10,903 nt of DNA from Actinomycetes bacterium (GTDB taxonomy: Bacteria > Actinomycetota > Actinomycetes > Propionibacteriales > Propionibacteriaceae). Positions 5,005 through 10,903 of the stretch are shown piece after piece. Within the stretch, counting starts at the first letter, position 1; each line of letters opens with the position of its first letter. Location: positions 1-10,903 of the forward strand of contig JAJYQH010000359.1 of the NCBI GenBank assembly GCA_021794705.1. The letters are read 5' to 3'. Under the pieces are notes generated by a model. It was not told where the DNA came from and did not search any database. It saw nothing but the letters and a program-made list of their open reading frames with translations. A program made the position numbers and the translations under genes.

Positions 5005-6390
5005 ATGTCGTCCGCCATTCCGTCGCTGTCCCAGTTGCATGCCCTCCCCAAGGTGCAGCAGCCGACGTATGACGACCCCGACGAGCTCGAGGCGGTGCTG
5101 GCACAGTTGCGTACGCTGCCCCCGCTGGTATTCGCGGGCGAGTGCGACGACCTCCGCGTCAAGTTGGCGGCGGTCGCCGAGGGCAAGGCCTTCCTGCTCC
5201 AGGGTGGTGACTGCGCCGAGACCTTCGACGCCGTGACGGGCAACAACATCAAGGGCAAGCTCCGGGTGCTGCTGTCGATGGCGGTGGTGCTCACCTACGC
5301 CGCGCAGGTGCCGGTGGTGAAGGTCGGCCGGATCGCCGGGCAGTACGCGAAGCCGCGCAGCAACGACACCGAGACCCGCGGAGGAGTGACGCTGCCGGCC
5401 TACCGGGGCGACGCGGTCAACGGCTTCGAGTTCACCCCCGAGACGCGGCGGCACGACCCGCGCCGGCTGCTGCGGGTGTACAACGCGTCGTCGGCCACGC
5501 TCAATCTGGTCCGCGCCTTCGTCAAGGGCGGCTTCGCCGACCTGCGGGGGATCCACGCCTGGAACGCCGACTTCGTCCGCAACTCGAACGTCGAGGCGCG
5601 CTACGAGGCGCTCGCGTCCGAGATCGAGCGCGCCCTCGCCTTCATGGTCGCCTGCGGCGTGCGCGACGAGTCGATCAACACGGTCGACTTCTACGCGAGC
5701 CACGAGGCGCTCCTGCTCGACTACGAGCACGCGATGACGAGGATCGATTCACGCACGCAGCTGCCCTACGACACGTCGGCGCACATGGTGTGGATCGGGG
5801 AGCGCAACCGGCAGGTCGACGGCGCGCAGGTCGAACTGCTGCGCCACCTGCGCAACCCGATCGGGATCAAGCTCGGGCCGACCTCGACGCCGCAGGACGC
5901 GCTGGCCCTCGCCGAACGCCTCGATCCCGAGCGCGAGCCCGGCCGGATCACGTTCATCGCCCGGATGGGCGCCGCCGCGGTCCGGGAGAAGTTGCCTCCG
6001 CTCATCGAGGGGATCGAGGCGTCGGGACGCAAGGTCGTCTGGGTGAGCGACCCCATGCACGGGAACACCTTCGAGACCGCCAACGGCTACAAGACCCGCG
6101 CGTTCGCCGACGTGGTCGAGGAACTCAACGGCTTCTTCGACGTGCACGAGAAGCTCGGCACCTGGCCGGGCGGCGTCCACATCGAACTGACCGGCGACGA
6201 CGTCACCGAATGCCTCGGGGGCGCCATGCAGCTCACCGAGGCCGACCTGGAGAGCCGGTACGAGACCGTCTGCGATCCCCGGCTCAACCGCAACCAGTCG
6301 CTCGAACTCGCCTTCATGGTCGCCGAACGCCTGTCGAGCGGGAGGATCAAGCGTCCCGACAACCCGGCCCCGGAGATCATCGACTTCTAG
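5005..6390 (+). CDS. aroG: class II 3-deoxy-7-phosphoheptulonate (DAHP) synthase
   Basis: Condenses phosphoenolpyruvate with erythrose 4-phosphate to DAHP (EC 2.5.1.54), the entry step to aromatic amino acids, in the cytoplasm. The 461-residue product is a full-length plant-type (class II) enzyme. Metal ligands are visible as Cys70 (GGDCAETF), His352 (DPMHGNTFE), Glu394 (HIELTGDD) and Asp424 (CDPRLNRNQS). Substrate-site blocks include KVGRIAGQYAKPRS, WIGERNRQ and GIKLGPTSTP. The central segment with RLLRVYNASSATLNLV is like that of Streptomyces homologues. Compared with Mycobacterium tuberculosis AroG as I remember it, the N-terminus is about 17 residues shorter. A tail of about 18 residues (SGRIKRPDNPAPEIIDF) extends beyond the usual end. 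Start ATG 5005 matches the family N-terminus and the -10 box 7 nt upstream; the frame is open further upstream only because it shadows the regulator gene. It lies 59 nt after the regulator and is probably transcribed on its own. Confidence 0.97.
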   Translation: MSSAIPSLSQLHALPKVQQPTYDDPDELEAVLAQLRTLPPLVFAGECDDLRVKLAAVAEGKAFLLQGGDCAETFDAVTGNNIKGKLRVLLSMAVVLTYAAQVPVVKVGRIAGQYAKPRSNDTETRGGVTLPAYRGDAVNGFEFTPETRRHDPRRLLRVYNASSATLNLVRAFVKGGFADLRGIHAWNADFVRNSNVEARYEALASEIERALAFMVACGVRDESINTVDFYASHEALLLDYEHAMTRIDSRTQLPYDTSAHMVWIGERNRQVDGAQVELLRHLRNPIGIKLGPTSTPQDALALAERLDPEREPGRITFIARMGAAAVREKLPPLIEGIEASGRKVVWVSDPMHGNTFETANGYKTRAFADVVEELNGFFDVHEKLGTWPGGVHIELTGDDVTECLGGAMQLTEADLESRYETVCDPRLNRNQSLELAFMVAERLSSGRIKRPDNPAPEIIDF

Positions 6391-6420
6391 GGTGTCCTTG
6401 GCCTGGCCGCGCCCGGGGGG

Positions 6421-6426
6421 CAAGAT
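6421..6426 (+). promoter_or_regulatory. candidate -10 box for a leaderless metallo-hydrolase mRNA
   Basis: CAAGAT keeps the key A at position 2 and T at position 6 of a -10 hexamer and ends 6 nt before the ATG at 6433. The start has no Shine-Dalgarno sequence at proper spacing; the G-run at 6415-6420 is over 10 nt away. This suggests a leaderless transcript, but read-through from aroG 42 nt upstream is equally possible. Confidence 0.33.
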
Positions 6427-6432
6427 CGGCGT

Positions 6433-7077
6433 ATGCGGATCACACATCTCGGACATTCGTCGGTGCTCGTCGAGGTGGCCGGGAGGCGCATCCTCATCGA
6501 CCCGGGCAACTTCAGCTCCGACTGGCACGCGCTGCGCGACCTGGACGCCGTCGTCGTCACCCACCAGCACCCCGACCATGCCGACCCCGAGCACCTGCCC
6601 GGCCTCGTGGCCGCGAACCCCGGCGCGACCGTGCACGTCGAGGCCACGGTGCCCGACCACGTCGACCTCCCGAGCGCCCATCGGCTCGCGCCCGATGCCA
6701 GCGTCGACCTCGGCCCGGTGCGGATCAGCGGAGTGGGCGGCCTGCACGCCGTGATCCACCCCGATATCCCGCGGATCGGCAATGTCGGGGTGGTCGTCAC
6801 CGCCGAGGGCGAGCCGACGTTCTTCCACCCGGGCGACATGATCGACACCGTCCCCGCGGGCGTCGACGTGCTCGCGATCCCCGCCTACGGCCCCTGGGCC
6901 GCGATGAAGGAGACCATCGACTTCGTGCGGGCGGTCGGGGCGCCGCAGGGACTGATGATCCACGAGCAGTTGCTGCAGGAGCGCGGCTACCAGCTGATCC
7001 GGGGACGGGTCAACGAGATGACCGGTACCCGGGTTGACGAGCACCGGGGCCAGTCGTGGGAGGTCGTCACGCCCTGA
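6433..7077 (+). CDS. metallo-beta-lactamase-fold hydrolase (UlaG/UPF0173-like)
   Basis: Small cytoplasmic metal-dependent hydrolase of unknown substrate, 214 residues with no signal peptide. It begins MRITHLGHSSVLVE and LIDPG, typical of the UlaG/YtkL branch of the metallo-beta-lactamase superfamily. The metal motif HxHxDH is present as THQHPDHAD (His44, His46, Asp48, His49). Further likely ligands are His105 or His109 in GLHAVIHPDIP, Asp135 in FFHPGDMID, and His177 in MIHEQL. The set is complete, so it should be active. The ATG was chosen because the fold starts at once with the first beta strand. The stop lies 12 nt from the stop of the convergent permease gene. The branch includes lactonases and phosphodiesterases, but nothing here tells which. 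aroG upstream does not by itself imply a role in aromatic synthesis. Confidence 0.9.
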   Translation: MRITHLGHSSVLVEVAGRRILIDPGNFSSDWHALRDLDAVVVTHQHPDHADPEHLPGLVAANPGATVHVEATVPDHVDLPSAHRLAPDASVDLGPVRISGVGGLHAVIHPDIPRIGNVGVVVTAEGEPTFFHPGDMIDTVPAGVDVLAIPAYGPWAAMKETIDFVRAVGAPQGLMIHEQLLQERGYQLIRGRVNEMTGTRVDEHRGQSWEVVTP

Positions 7078-7078
7078 T

Positions 7079-7097
7079 CCGCCCGACGGTCAGGCGG
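7079..7097. terminator. possible bidirectional hairpin between convergent genes
   Basis: CCGCC (7079-7083) can pair with GGCGG (7093-7097) across a 9-nt loop between the hydrolase and permease stops. The stem is short and there is no T run, so this is a weak candidate. It partly overlaps the end of the permease gene. Confidence 0.25.
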
Positions 7098-8007
7098 CGC
7101 GGGCGAACAGGACGCGGCGGATGGCCGCGCGGGGGAGCGGGCGCCAGGGGACGACGACCACGAGCATCGCGGCGAGGCTCAGCGAGCCTCCGAGGACCAG
7201 CGGCAGGTCCATCCGCTGCCCGGTGAAGCCGACGGCGAACACCGTCGTCCACAGCGGTTCGGAGCACATGACGATGGCCGCCCGCACGGGGTCGATGTGC
7301 ACCTGGGCCCAGATCTGGAGCACCAGGGTGAGGGCGCCGCACACGAGCGCCAGGTAGAGCAGCGCGAGCCACCACGAGCCCCGCGCCGGCATCTGGATGC
7401 CTCCCGGGAGGGCGAACGCGCCCATCGTCACCGCCACCACCGCCGACTGCACCACTGCCAGCTGGACGGCGCGTTGGGGGCGCGTCACGTGGCCGGTCCA
7501 GAGAATCTGACCGGCGTAGAGAACGGCCGAGACCAGGGTCAGCACCTCCCCGGGGCCGAAGCCACCGGTCGAACCACCGGGCACGACCGTGAACGCGGCG
7601 AGGGCGACGAGGCTCAGCGTCACGGCCACCCACACCGACCTCTCCAGTCGCCGGGCGAACAGGAGGCCCGCAAGCAGCGGTGTGATGACGACGTAGAGGC
7701 CGCTGAGGAAGGCGTTGACCGCGGGCGTGGTCGTCATCAGGCCCCACGTCTGGGTGAGCTGGCCGGCGGCGAAGAGCAGCCCCATCACCAGGCCGTCGCG
7801 CAGGGTGGCCCGGTCGATGCGACCGGCCCGGGGCAGGAGCGCGACGAGGACGACCGTGGCGAGAGCGAACCGGACGAACAGCAGGCTGGCGGGAGATTGT
7901 TCGGCGATCAGCCCCTTCGTCACAACATTCGTCGAACCCCACAGCACGGCAAGAACAACAATTGCGGCGAAAGCGAGGATTGACGAACGATTCTTCAGCA
8001 CCGGCAT
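7090..8007 (-). CDS. EamA/DMT-superfamily permease
   Basis: Inner-membrane transporter of the drug/metabolite superfamily, probably a small-molecule or amino-acid-type exporter; the substrate is unknown. The 305-residue product has about ten hydrophobic helices in two EamA repeats (about 12-143 and 153-288). Typical signatures are VLWGSTNVVTKGL near the first helix, AFLSGLYVVITPLLAGLLF in repeat 1 and SEPLWTTVFAVGFTGQ in repeat 2. The N-terminus is cytoplasmic with KNR before helix 1, and the C-terminus is basic (WRPLPRAAIRRVLFARAA), consistent with an even number of helices. ATG 8007 gives the expected short lead before helix 1; no strong ribosome binding site precedes it. The first 30 or so codons use many A/T-ending codons, unlike the rest of the gene. 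It lies 93 nt downstream of the PASTA kinase stop on the same strand, so read-through is possible. No functional link to its neighbours is evident. Confidence 0.92.
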   Translation of the reverse strand: MPVLKNRSSILAFAAIVVLAVLWGSTNVVTKGLIAEQSPASLLFVRFALATVVLVALLPRAGRIDRATLRDGLVMGLLFAAGQLTQTWGLMTTTPAVNAFLSGLYVVITPLLAGLLFARRLERSVWVAVTLSLVALAAFTVVPGGSTGGFGPGEVLTLVSAVLYAGQILWTGHVTRPQRAVQLAVVQSAVVAVTMGAFALPGGIQMPARGSWWLALLYLALVCGALTLVLQIWAQVHIDPVRAAIVMCSEPLWTTVFAVGFTGQRMDLPLVLGGSLSLAAMLVVVVPWRPLPRAAIRRVLFARAA

Positions 8008-8037
8008 ACACTATCGGATCGAGCCGGGTGCTCTCAA

Positions 8038-8051
8038 CTCCCACGCGGGAG
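8038..8051 (-). terminator. small hairpin between PASTA kinase and permease
   Basis: On the minus strand CTCCC-GCGT-GGGAG forms a 5-bp stem with a 4-nt loop, followed by TTGAGAG and no true T run. It lies 50 nt past the kinase stop and 30 nt before the permease start, so it may be a weak terminator or attenuator. Confidence 0.3.
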
Positions 8052-8100
8052 AATCGTCGGCTGGAAGTCACTTTCGCCGCAGGATCGGCGCCCGAACCTC

Positions 8101-10137
8101 CTAACTCACGTAGATCGTGATGGTCGAACCCTCGGGGCGTTGGCCGCCGCCAGGGACCTCGCCCGACACGAGGTCGACCCGCAGCCACGACGGGGTCGGG
8201 TACTGGACGACCACGCTGAACCCGGCTCCCTGGAGGATGGAACGCGCCTCGGCCTCCGACTTGAGCCGCACGTCGGGCACGGTGACCATGACCGGTCCGA
8301 GGCTCTTCACGAGGGTGACGGTGTCGCCCTTGAAGCCCGTGCCGTTGCTCGGGTTCTGGGAGATCACCTGCCCGCTGGGCACCGTCTTCGAGTGGTCGCT
8401 CGTCACCGAGACCTTGAAGCCGAGCTTGCTCAGGGCACCCCTGGCGTCGTCGACCGATTGGCCGACCACCGAGGGGATCGCGATCGGCCGGCGTCCCTTG
8501 CTCACGACGAGGTCGACGGGCGTGTCGCGCTTGAGGCTCGCGCCCTCGGGTTTCGAGGCCGAGATCACGTTTCCGGACGCCACCGTGTCGCTGTAGTCGC
8601 TGGTGACCTTGCCCACGGAGAGGCTGGCCCCCGTGATCGCCTGGCGGGCGGCGGACTCGCTGAGGCCGACCACCCGGGGCATGGGGTGCCGCTCGGGGCC
8701 GAGCGAGACCCAGGCGGCCACCGTCGTCCCCTTGTCGAGCGGAGCGCCGGCGCCGGGCTGCGTGCGGATCACCAGGCCCTTGCCCACGGTCTCGGAGTAC
8801 TCGTCGTGGAAGGTGCCGGCCAGGTGGTTCGCGGTGAGCGTCGACTCCGCGTCCTGCTGGGTCATCCCGGTGAGCACGGGTTCGGCGACCTGGCGCGCCG
8901 ACTGCCACACCCGCCAGCCGGCGACCAGGCCGGCGAGGACGACGACGGTGAGGAGGAGCAGGGTGGTGCGGCGCCTGCGCCTGCGCGCGACGACCCGCGA
9001 GTAGCGCACGCCGCGCTCCACCGGGGACAGGATCGGCCCGGTCACGGGCGAGATCGGCGAGCGGGGGGTGCGCGGCGTGGCGACCCGTGCGACCTCGCGG
9101 ACGGGCAAGGCCGGCGGCGTGGCGCTCGGCCTGAGCGCGGGGGCCGGCCGGGGGAGGTCGGGGGAGCGCTCGGACAGCGGCTCGGTGGGGGAGTCGGGCG
9201 AGTGCGGGGGGATGCGGGAGCCGCTGACCGACGACCACATGTCGCGGGTGAGCGCCGGATCGTCGGTCACCCCCGCGTCGATCGCCCTCCGGGCCCGGCG
9301 GATGAGGCGCAGCAGGTGCCGGGCGTCGTCGGGACGCTCGGTGGGCCGGCGCCGGGTGCAGGCGAGCACCAGGGCGTCGAGGTACGCCGGGATGCGGCGG
9401 GCCTCGTGGGCGGGAAGTTGGCTCGACGGCGCCGGGACGTCGTTGTGCACGTGCGAGTAGGCGACCTGGATGGGCACGTCTCCGGTGTGCGGCTTGCGGC
9501 CGGTGAGCATCTCGAACAGCACGACGCCGGTGGAGTAGATGTCCCCGCGGGCGTCGGTGCGTCCCGTCGTGACCAGCTCCGGGGGCAGGTAGCTCACCGT
9601 TCCCATGAGCAGCCCGGCGGTGGCCGTCGCGGTCTGCGAGGTCATGGCGCGGGCGAGGCCGAAGTCGGCGACCTTGATCTGGCCGCGGTCGGAGATCAGC
9701 ACGTTCTCGGGCTTGATGTCGCGGTGCACGATGCCGCCCTCGTGGGCCGTCGCCAGGGCGTGCACGACGGGCTCGAGCAGGTCGAGGGCCCGCAACGGGT
9801 CGAGGGGCGCCTCGCGGGTGATGACGTGGCGCAGGGTGGAGCCTTCGACGTACTCCATGACGATGTAGGGGCGGCCGTTGTCACGTCCCTGGTCGAAGAC
9901 GCTGACGATGTGCGGGTTGCTGAGCATCGCTGCCGCACGGGCTTCCCGGTCGAACTTGCGGGCGAACTCCGCATCGTCGCCGAGGCCGTCGTGCATCACC
10001 TTGACCGCGACGGTGCGGGTGAGCCGGCGGTCCTGGGCGCGGTAGACAGTGGCCATGCCACCTCGCGCGAGCCGCGAGAGGATCTCGTAGCGTCCGTCGA
10101 GCACGCGCCCAACCAGGGGGTCGCCGATACTCGTCAT
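8101..10137 (-). CDS. PknB-type Ser/Thr protein kinase with four PASTA domains
   Basis: Single-pass membrane kinase whose outer PASTA repeats probably sense muropeptides or other wall material, and whose inner domain phosphorylates growth and division proteins. Residues 1-285 are a Hanks-type kinase: glycine loop ARGGMATVY, Lys46 in VAVKVM, Glu65 in the C helix, HRDIKPEN (Asp140), DFG at 158-160, and a Thr-rich activation loop with SQTATATAG and GTVSYLPPE. All catalytic residues are present. A Pro/Ser/Arg-rich linker (about 300-390) ends in RRRRRR before one helix (392-408). PASTA repeats follow at about 418-482, 484-548, 550-614 and 616-678. The fourth is the most divergent and reaches the C-terminus. 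Start is uncertain: ATG 10137 (678 residues) gives the familiar MTSIGDPLVGR opening, but GTG 10143 has GGAG 5 nt upstream and would add two residues. GTG 10158 lacks a binding site. It is divergent from the ThiE-like gene. The position matches mycobacterial pknL, which as I recall lacks PASTA, and a PASTA kinase near SCO2110. Confidence 0.96.
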   Translation of the reverse strand: MTSIGDPLVGRVLDGRYEILSRLARGGMATVYRAQDRRLTRTVAVKVMHDGLGDDAEFARKFDREARAAAMLSNPHIVSVFDQGRDNGRPYIVMEYVEGSTLRHVITREAPLDPLRALDLLEPVVHALATAHEGGIVHRDIKPENVLISDRGQIKVADFGLARAMTSQTATATAGLLMGTVSYLPPELVTTGRTDARGDIYSTGVVLFEMLTGRKPHTGDVPIQVAYSHVHNDVPAPSSQLPAHEARRIPAYLDALVLACTRRRPTERPDDARHLLRLIRRARRAIDAGVTDDPALTRDMWSSVSGSRIPPHSPDSPTEPLSERSPDLPRPAPALRPSATPPALPVREVARVATPRTPRSPISPVTGPILSPVERGVRYSRVVARRRRRRTTLLLLTVVVLAGLVAGWRVWQSARQVAEPVLTGMTQQDAESTLTANHLAGTFHDEYSETVGKGLVIRTQPGAGAPLDKGTTVAAWVSLGPERHPMPRVVGLSESAARQAITGASLSVGKVTSDYSDTVASGNVISASKPEGASLKRDTPVDLVVSKGRRPIAIPSVVGQSVDDARGALSKLGFKVSVTSDHSKTVPSGQVISQNPSNGTGFKGDTVTLVKSLGPVMVTVPDVRLKSEAEARSILQGAGFSVVVQYPTPSWLRVDLVSGEVPGGGQRPEGSTITIYVS

Positions 10138-10148
10138 GGTCACTACTG

Positions 10149-10152
10149 CTCC
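10149..10152 (-). promoter_or_regulatory. ribosome binding site of the PASTA kinase gene
   Basis: On the minus strand this is GGAG. It lies 5 nt before an in-frame GTG (10143) and 11 nt before the ATG (10137), leaving the exact start open between these two. Confidence 0.45.
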
Positions 10153-10196
10153 AAACACGGTCGGGGAAGAAGGCCGTGTCAGCCCTTTGGGCCCTG

Positions 10197-10202
10197 ATTC
10201 TA
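10197..10202 (-). promoter_or_regulatory. -10 box for the PASTA kinase gene
   Basis: Read on the minus strand this is TAGAAT, a near-consensus -10 hexamer in otherwise GC-rich DNA. Transcription would start near 10190 and give a leader of about 50 nt. A TTGACG at 10216-10211 on the same strand is only 8 nt away, too close to act as its -35 element. Confidence 0.5.
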
Positions 10203-10306
10203 GGCCCGCCCGTCAAGGTTCCCCGACAGGACCGGACGGCGATCCGTGGCGTTTCGTCCCCAGTCAGATCGGGGTGCCCGCACCCTGCGCCGGGCACTGG
10301 GACCCG

Positions 10307-10312
10307 TATCCT
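10307..10312 (+). promoter_or_regulatory. -10 box placed for a leaderless ThiE-like mRNA
   Basis: TATCCT ends 6 nt before the GTG at 10319, so the message should start on the start codon itself. There is no Shine-Dalgarno sequence upstream of that GTG. The block closely matches the one in front of aroG. No -35 match is evident. Confidence 0.52.
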
Positions 10313-10318
10313 GATCGC

Positions 10319-10903
10319 GTGACCGTACTCATGGGACTGCGCGAGCGGCTGTTCCTGGCCAGGCTGCACCTGATCACCGACATCCGCCGCGACGAGGGCG
10401 ACTGGCCGGCGTTCGTGGCGGCGGTGCTGGACGCCGGGGTCGACCTCCTTCAGGTGCGCGATCTCGTCGCCTCCCGTCACGACCGCCTCGAGGCGCTCAA
10501 GGTCGCGATCGCCATCGCCGCCGACCGGCGGAAGGCGGTCGTGGTCGGCGCCGACTCCGCCCTGGCCGCCGTGGTGGGCGCCGACTACCTGCACCTGGGC
10601 GCCGCCGACGGGCCGGTGGCCATCAACCGCGCGCACCTGCCGCACGCCTCGCTCGTCGGCCGCTCGGTGCACTCCGGCGCGCAACTCGCGGACGCCGCGG
10701 CCGACCCGGGCGTGTCCTACCTGTTCGTCGGGCCGGTGCTCACGCCGCCGTCGGCCACGGTCCGGGAGGTTCCGGGCCTCGACCTCGTCCGGGAGGCCGC
10801 CTCGGCCCTGCCGCCGTTCGCCCTCGACAGCCGGCCCTGGTTCGCCGTCGGCGGGGTGAACCTCGACACCCTCGACCGGGTGCTGGACGCCGGTGCGAGA
10901 AGG
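10319..10903 (+). CDS. ThiE/TenI-like TIM-barrel protein with altered active site (3' end cut off)
   Basis: The visible 195 residues follow the thiamine-phosphate synthase fold: LHLITD (first strand), GVDLLQVRD, VGADYLHLGAADGP, VGRSVHSGAQL, LFVGPVLTPPSATV and WFAVGGVN. ThiE joins HMP-pyrophosphate to thiazole phosphate to make thiamine phosphate. Judged against B. subtilis ThiE, several binding residues are changed. The QxRxK motif reads QVRDL (Lys lost). The Asn-Asp pair before the HLG strand reads Gly-Ala. The PTxTK loop reads TPPSAT (Lys lost). The Asp in HLGAAD and the Ser of SVHS remain. It may therefore be a non-synthase paralogue, perhaps TenI-like, or an enzyme on another substrate. 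GTG 10319 was chosen because the -10 box lies 6 nt upstream; an in-frame ATG at 10331 is an alternative. The frame is open at the right edge and lacks roughly the last 15-25 residues. It is divergent from the PASTA kinase. Fold call firm, function open. Confidence 0.8.
   Translation, partial: MTVLMGLRERLFLARLHLITDIRRDEGDWPAFVAAVLDAGVDLLQVRDLVASRHDRLEALKVAIAIAADRRKAVVVGADSALAAVVGADYLHLGAADGPVAINRAHLPHASLVGRSVHSGAQLADAAADPGVSYLFVGPVLTPPSATVREVPGLDLVREAASALPPFALDSRPWFAVGGVNLDTLDRVLDAGARR

Noticed and set aside
7067-9238. Long minus-strand frame spanning the kinase 3' end and the permease
   Set aside because: It is a frame-shifted shadow of two real genes on the same strand and shows no domain, only Arg/Pro/Gly-rich sequence.
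8140-10197. Long plus-strand frame opposite the PASTA kinase
   Set aside because: It mirrors a well-supported kinase gene; its translation is His/Asp/Arg/Gly-rich antisense of GC-rich codons with no domain.
10211-10216. TTGACG as a -35 box for the kinase promoter
   Set aside because: It is only 8 nt from the TAGAAT -10 box and there is no -10 match 16-18 nt downstream of it.
1-10903. Mobile elements, CRISPR arrays, tRNA or rRNA genes
   Set aside because: I saw no transposase, integrase, regularly spaced repeats, terminal inverted repeats, or tRNA-like cloverleaf; gene content and composition are uniform.

Overview
The window is high-GC DNA (roughly 70% or more by eye) with strong G/C preference at third codon positions, GTG and TTG starts, and gene families typical of Actinomycetota. 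These are a class II DAHP synthase, a ROK glucokinase with a zinc motif, a PASTA-domain Ser/Thr kinase, a HisKA_3 sensor kinase with a LuxR-type regulator, and an NlpC/P60 wall hydrolase. The mix and wording of the proteins suggest the Propionibacteriales, but that placement is tentative. It looks like ordinary chromosome: I see no insertion sequence, phage, tRNA/rRNA or CRISPR signal.

Layout. 1-507 is the 3' end of an NlpC/P60 hydrolase. 580-1641 is a glucokinase that ends in an arginine-rich tail. 1646-2002 (minus) is a small two-helix membrane protein, converging on glucokinase. 2178-4112 is a tight pair, a PlsC-type acyltransferase followed after 9 nt by a sensor histidine kinase. After a 167-nt leader comes the likely cognate LuxR-family response regulator (4280-4945). 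5005-6390 is class II DAHP synthase, the first step of the shikimate pathway. 6433-7077 is a metallo-beta-lactamase-fold hydrolase, converging on an EamA/DMT permease (7090-8007, minus). 8101-10137 (minus) is a PknB-type kinase with four PASTA domains. A divergent promoter region follows, then the 5' part of a ThiE-like protein (10319 to the right edge).

How they fit. The order wall hydrolase, acyltransferase, aroG, Ser/Thr kinase is, from memory, also found in mycobacteria (Rv2190c, Rv2182c, Rv2178c, Rv2176). Glucokinase, two-component pair, DAHP synthase and PASTA kinase lie near each other in Streptomyces (around SCO2110-SCO2126). The window is therefore a conserved actinobacterial neighbourhood mixing envelope functions (hydrolase, acyltransferase, PASTA kinase, sensor pair) with central metabolism (glucokinase, DAHP synthase).

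I did not find a clear new multi-gene system. The points most worth checking are these: an acyltransferase whose catalytic HX4D motif reads HX4E; a ThiE homologue lacking most substrate- and metal-binding residues; two nearly identical -10 boxes placed to give leaderless aroG and thiE-like mRNAs; a possible leaderless 13-codon upstream ORF coupled through ATGA to the small membrane protein; and the arginine-rich tail on glucokinase.
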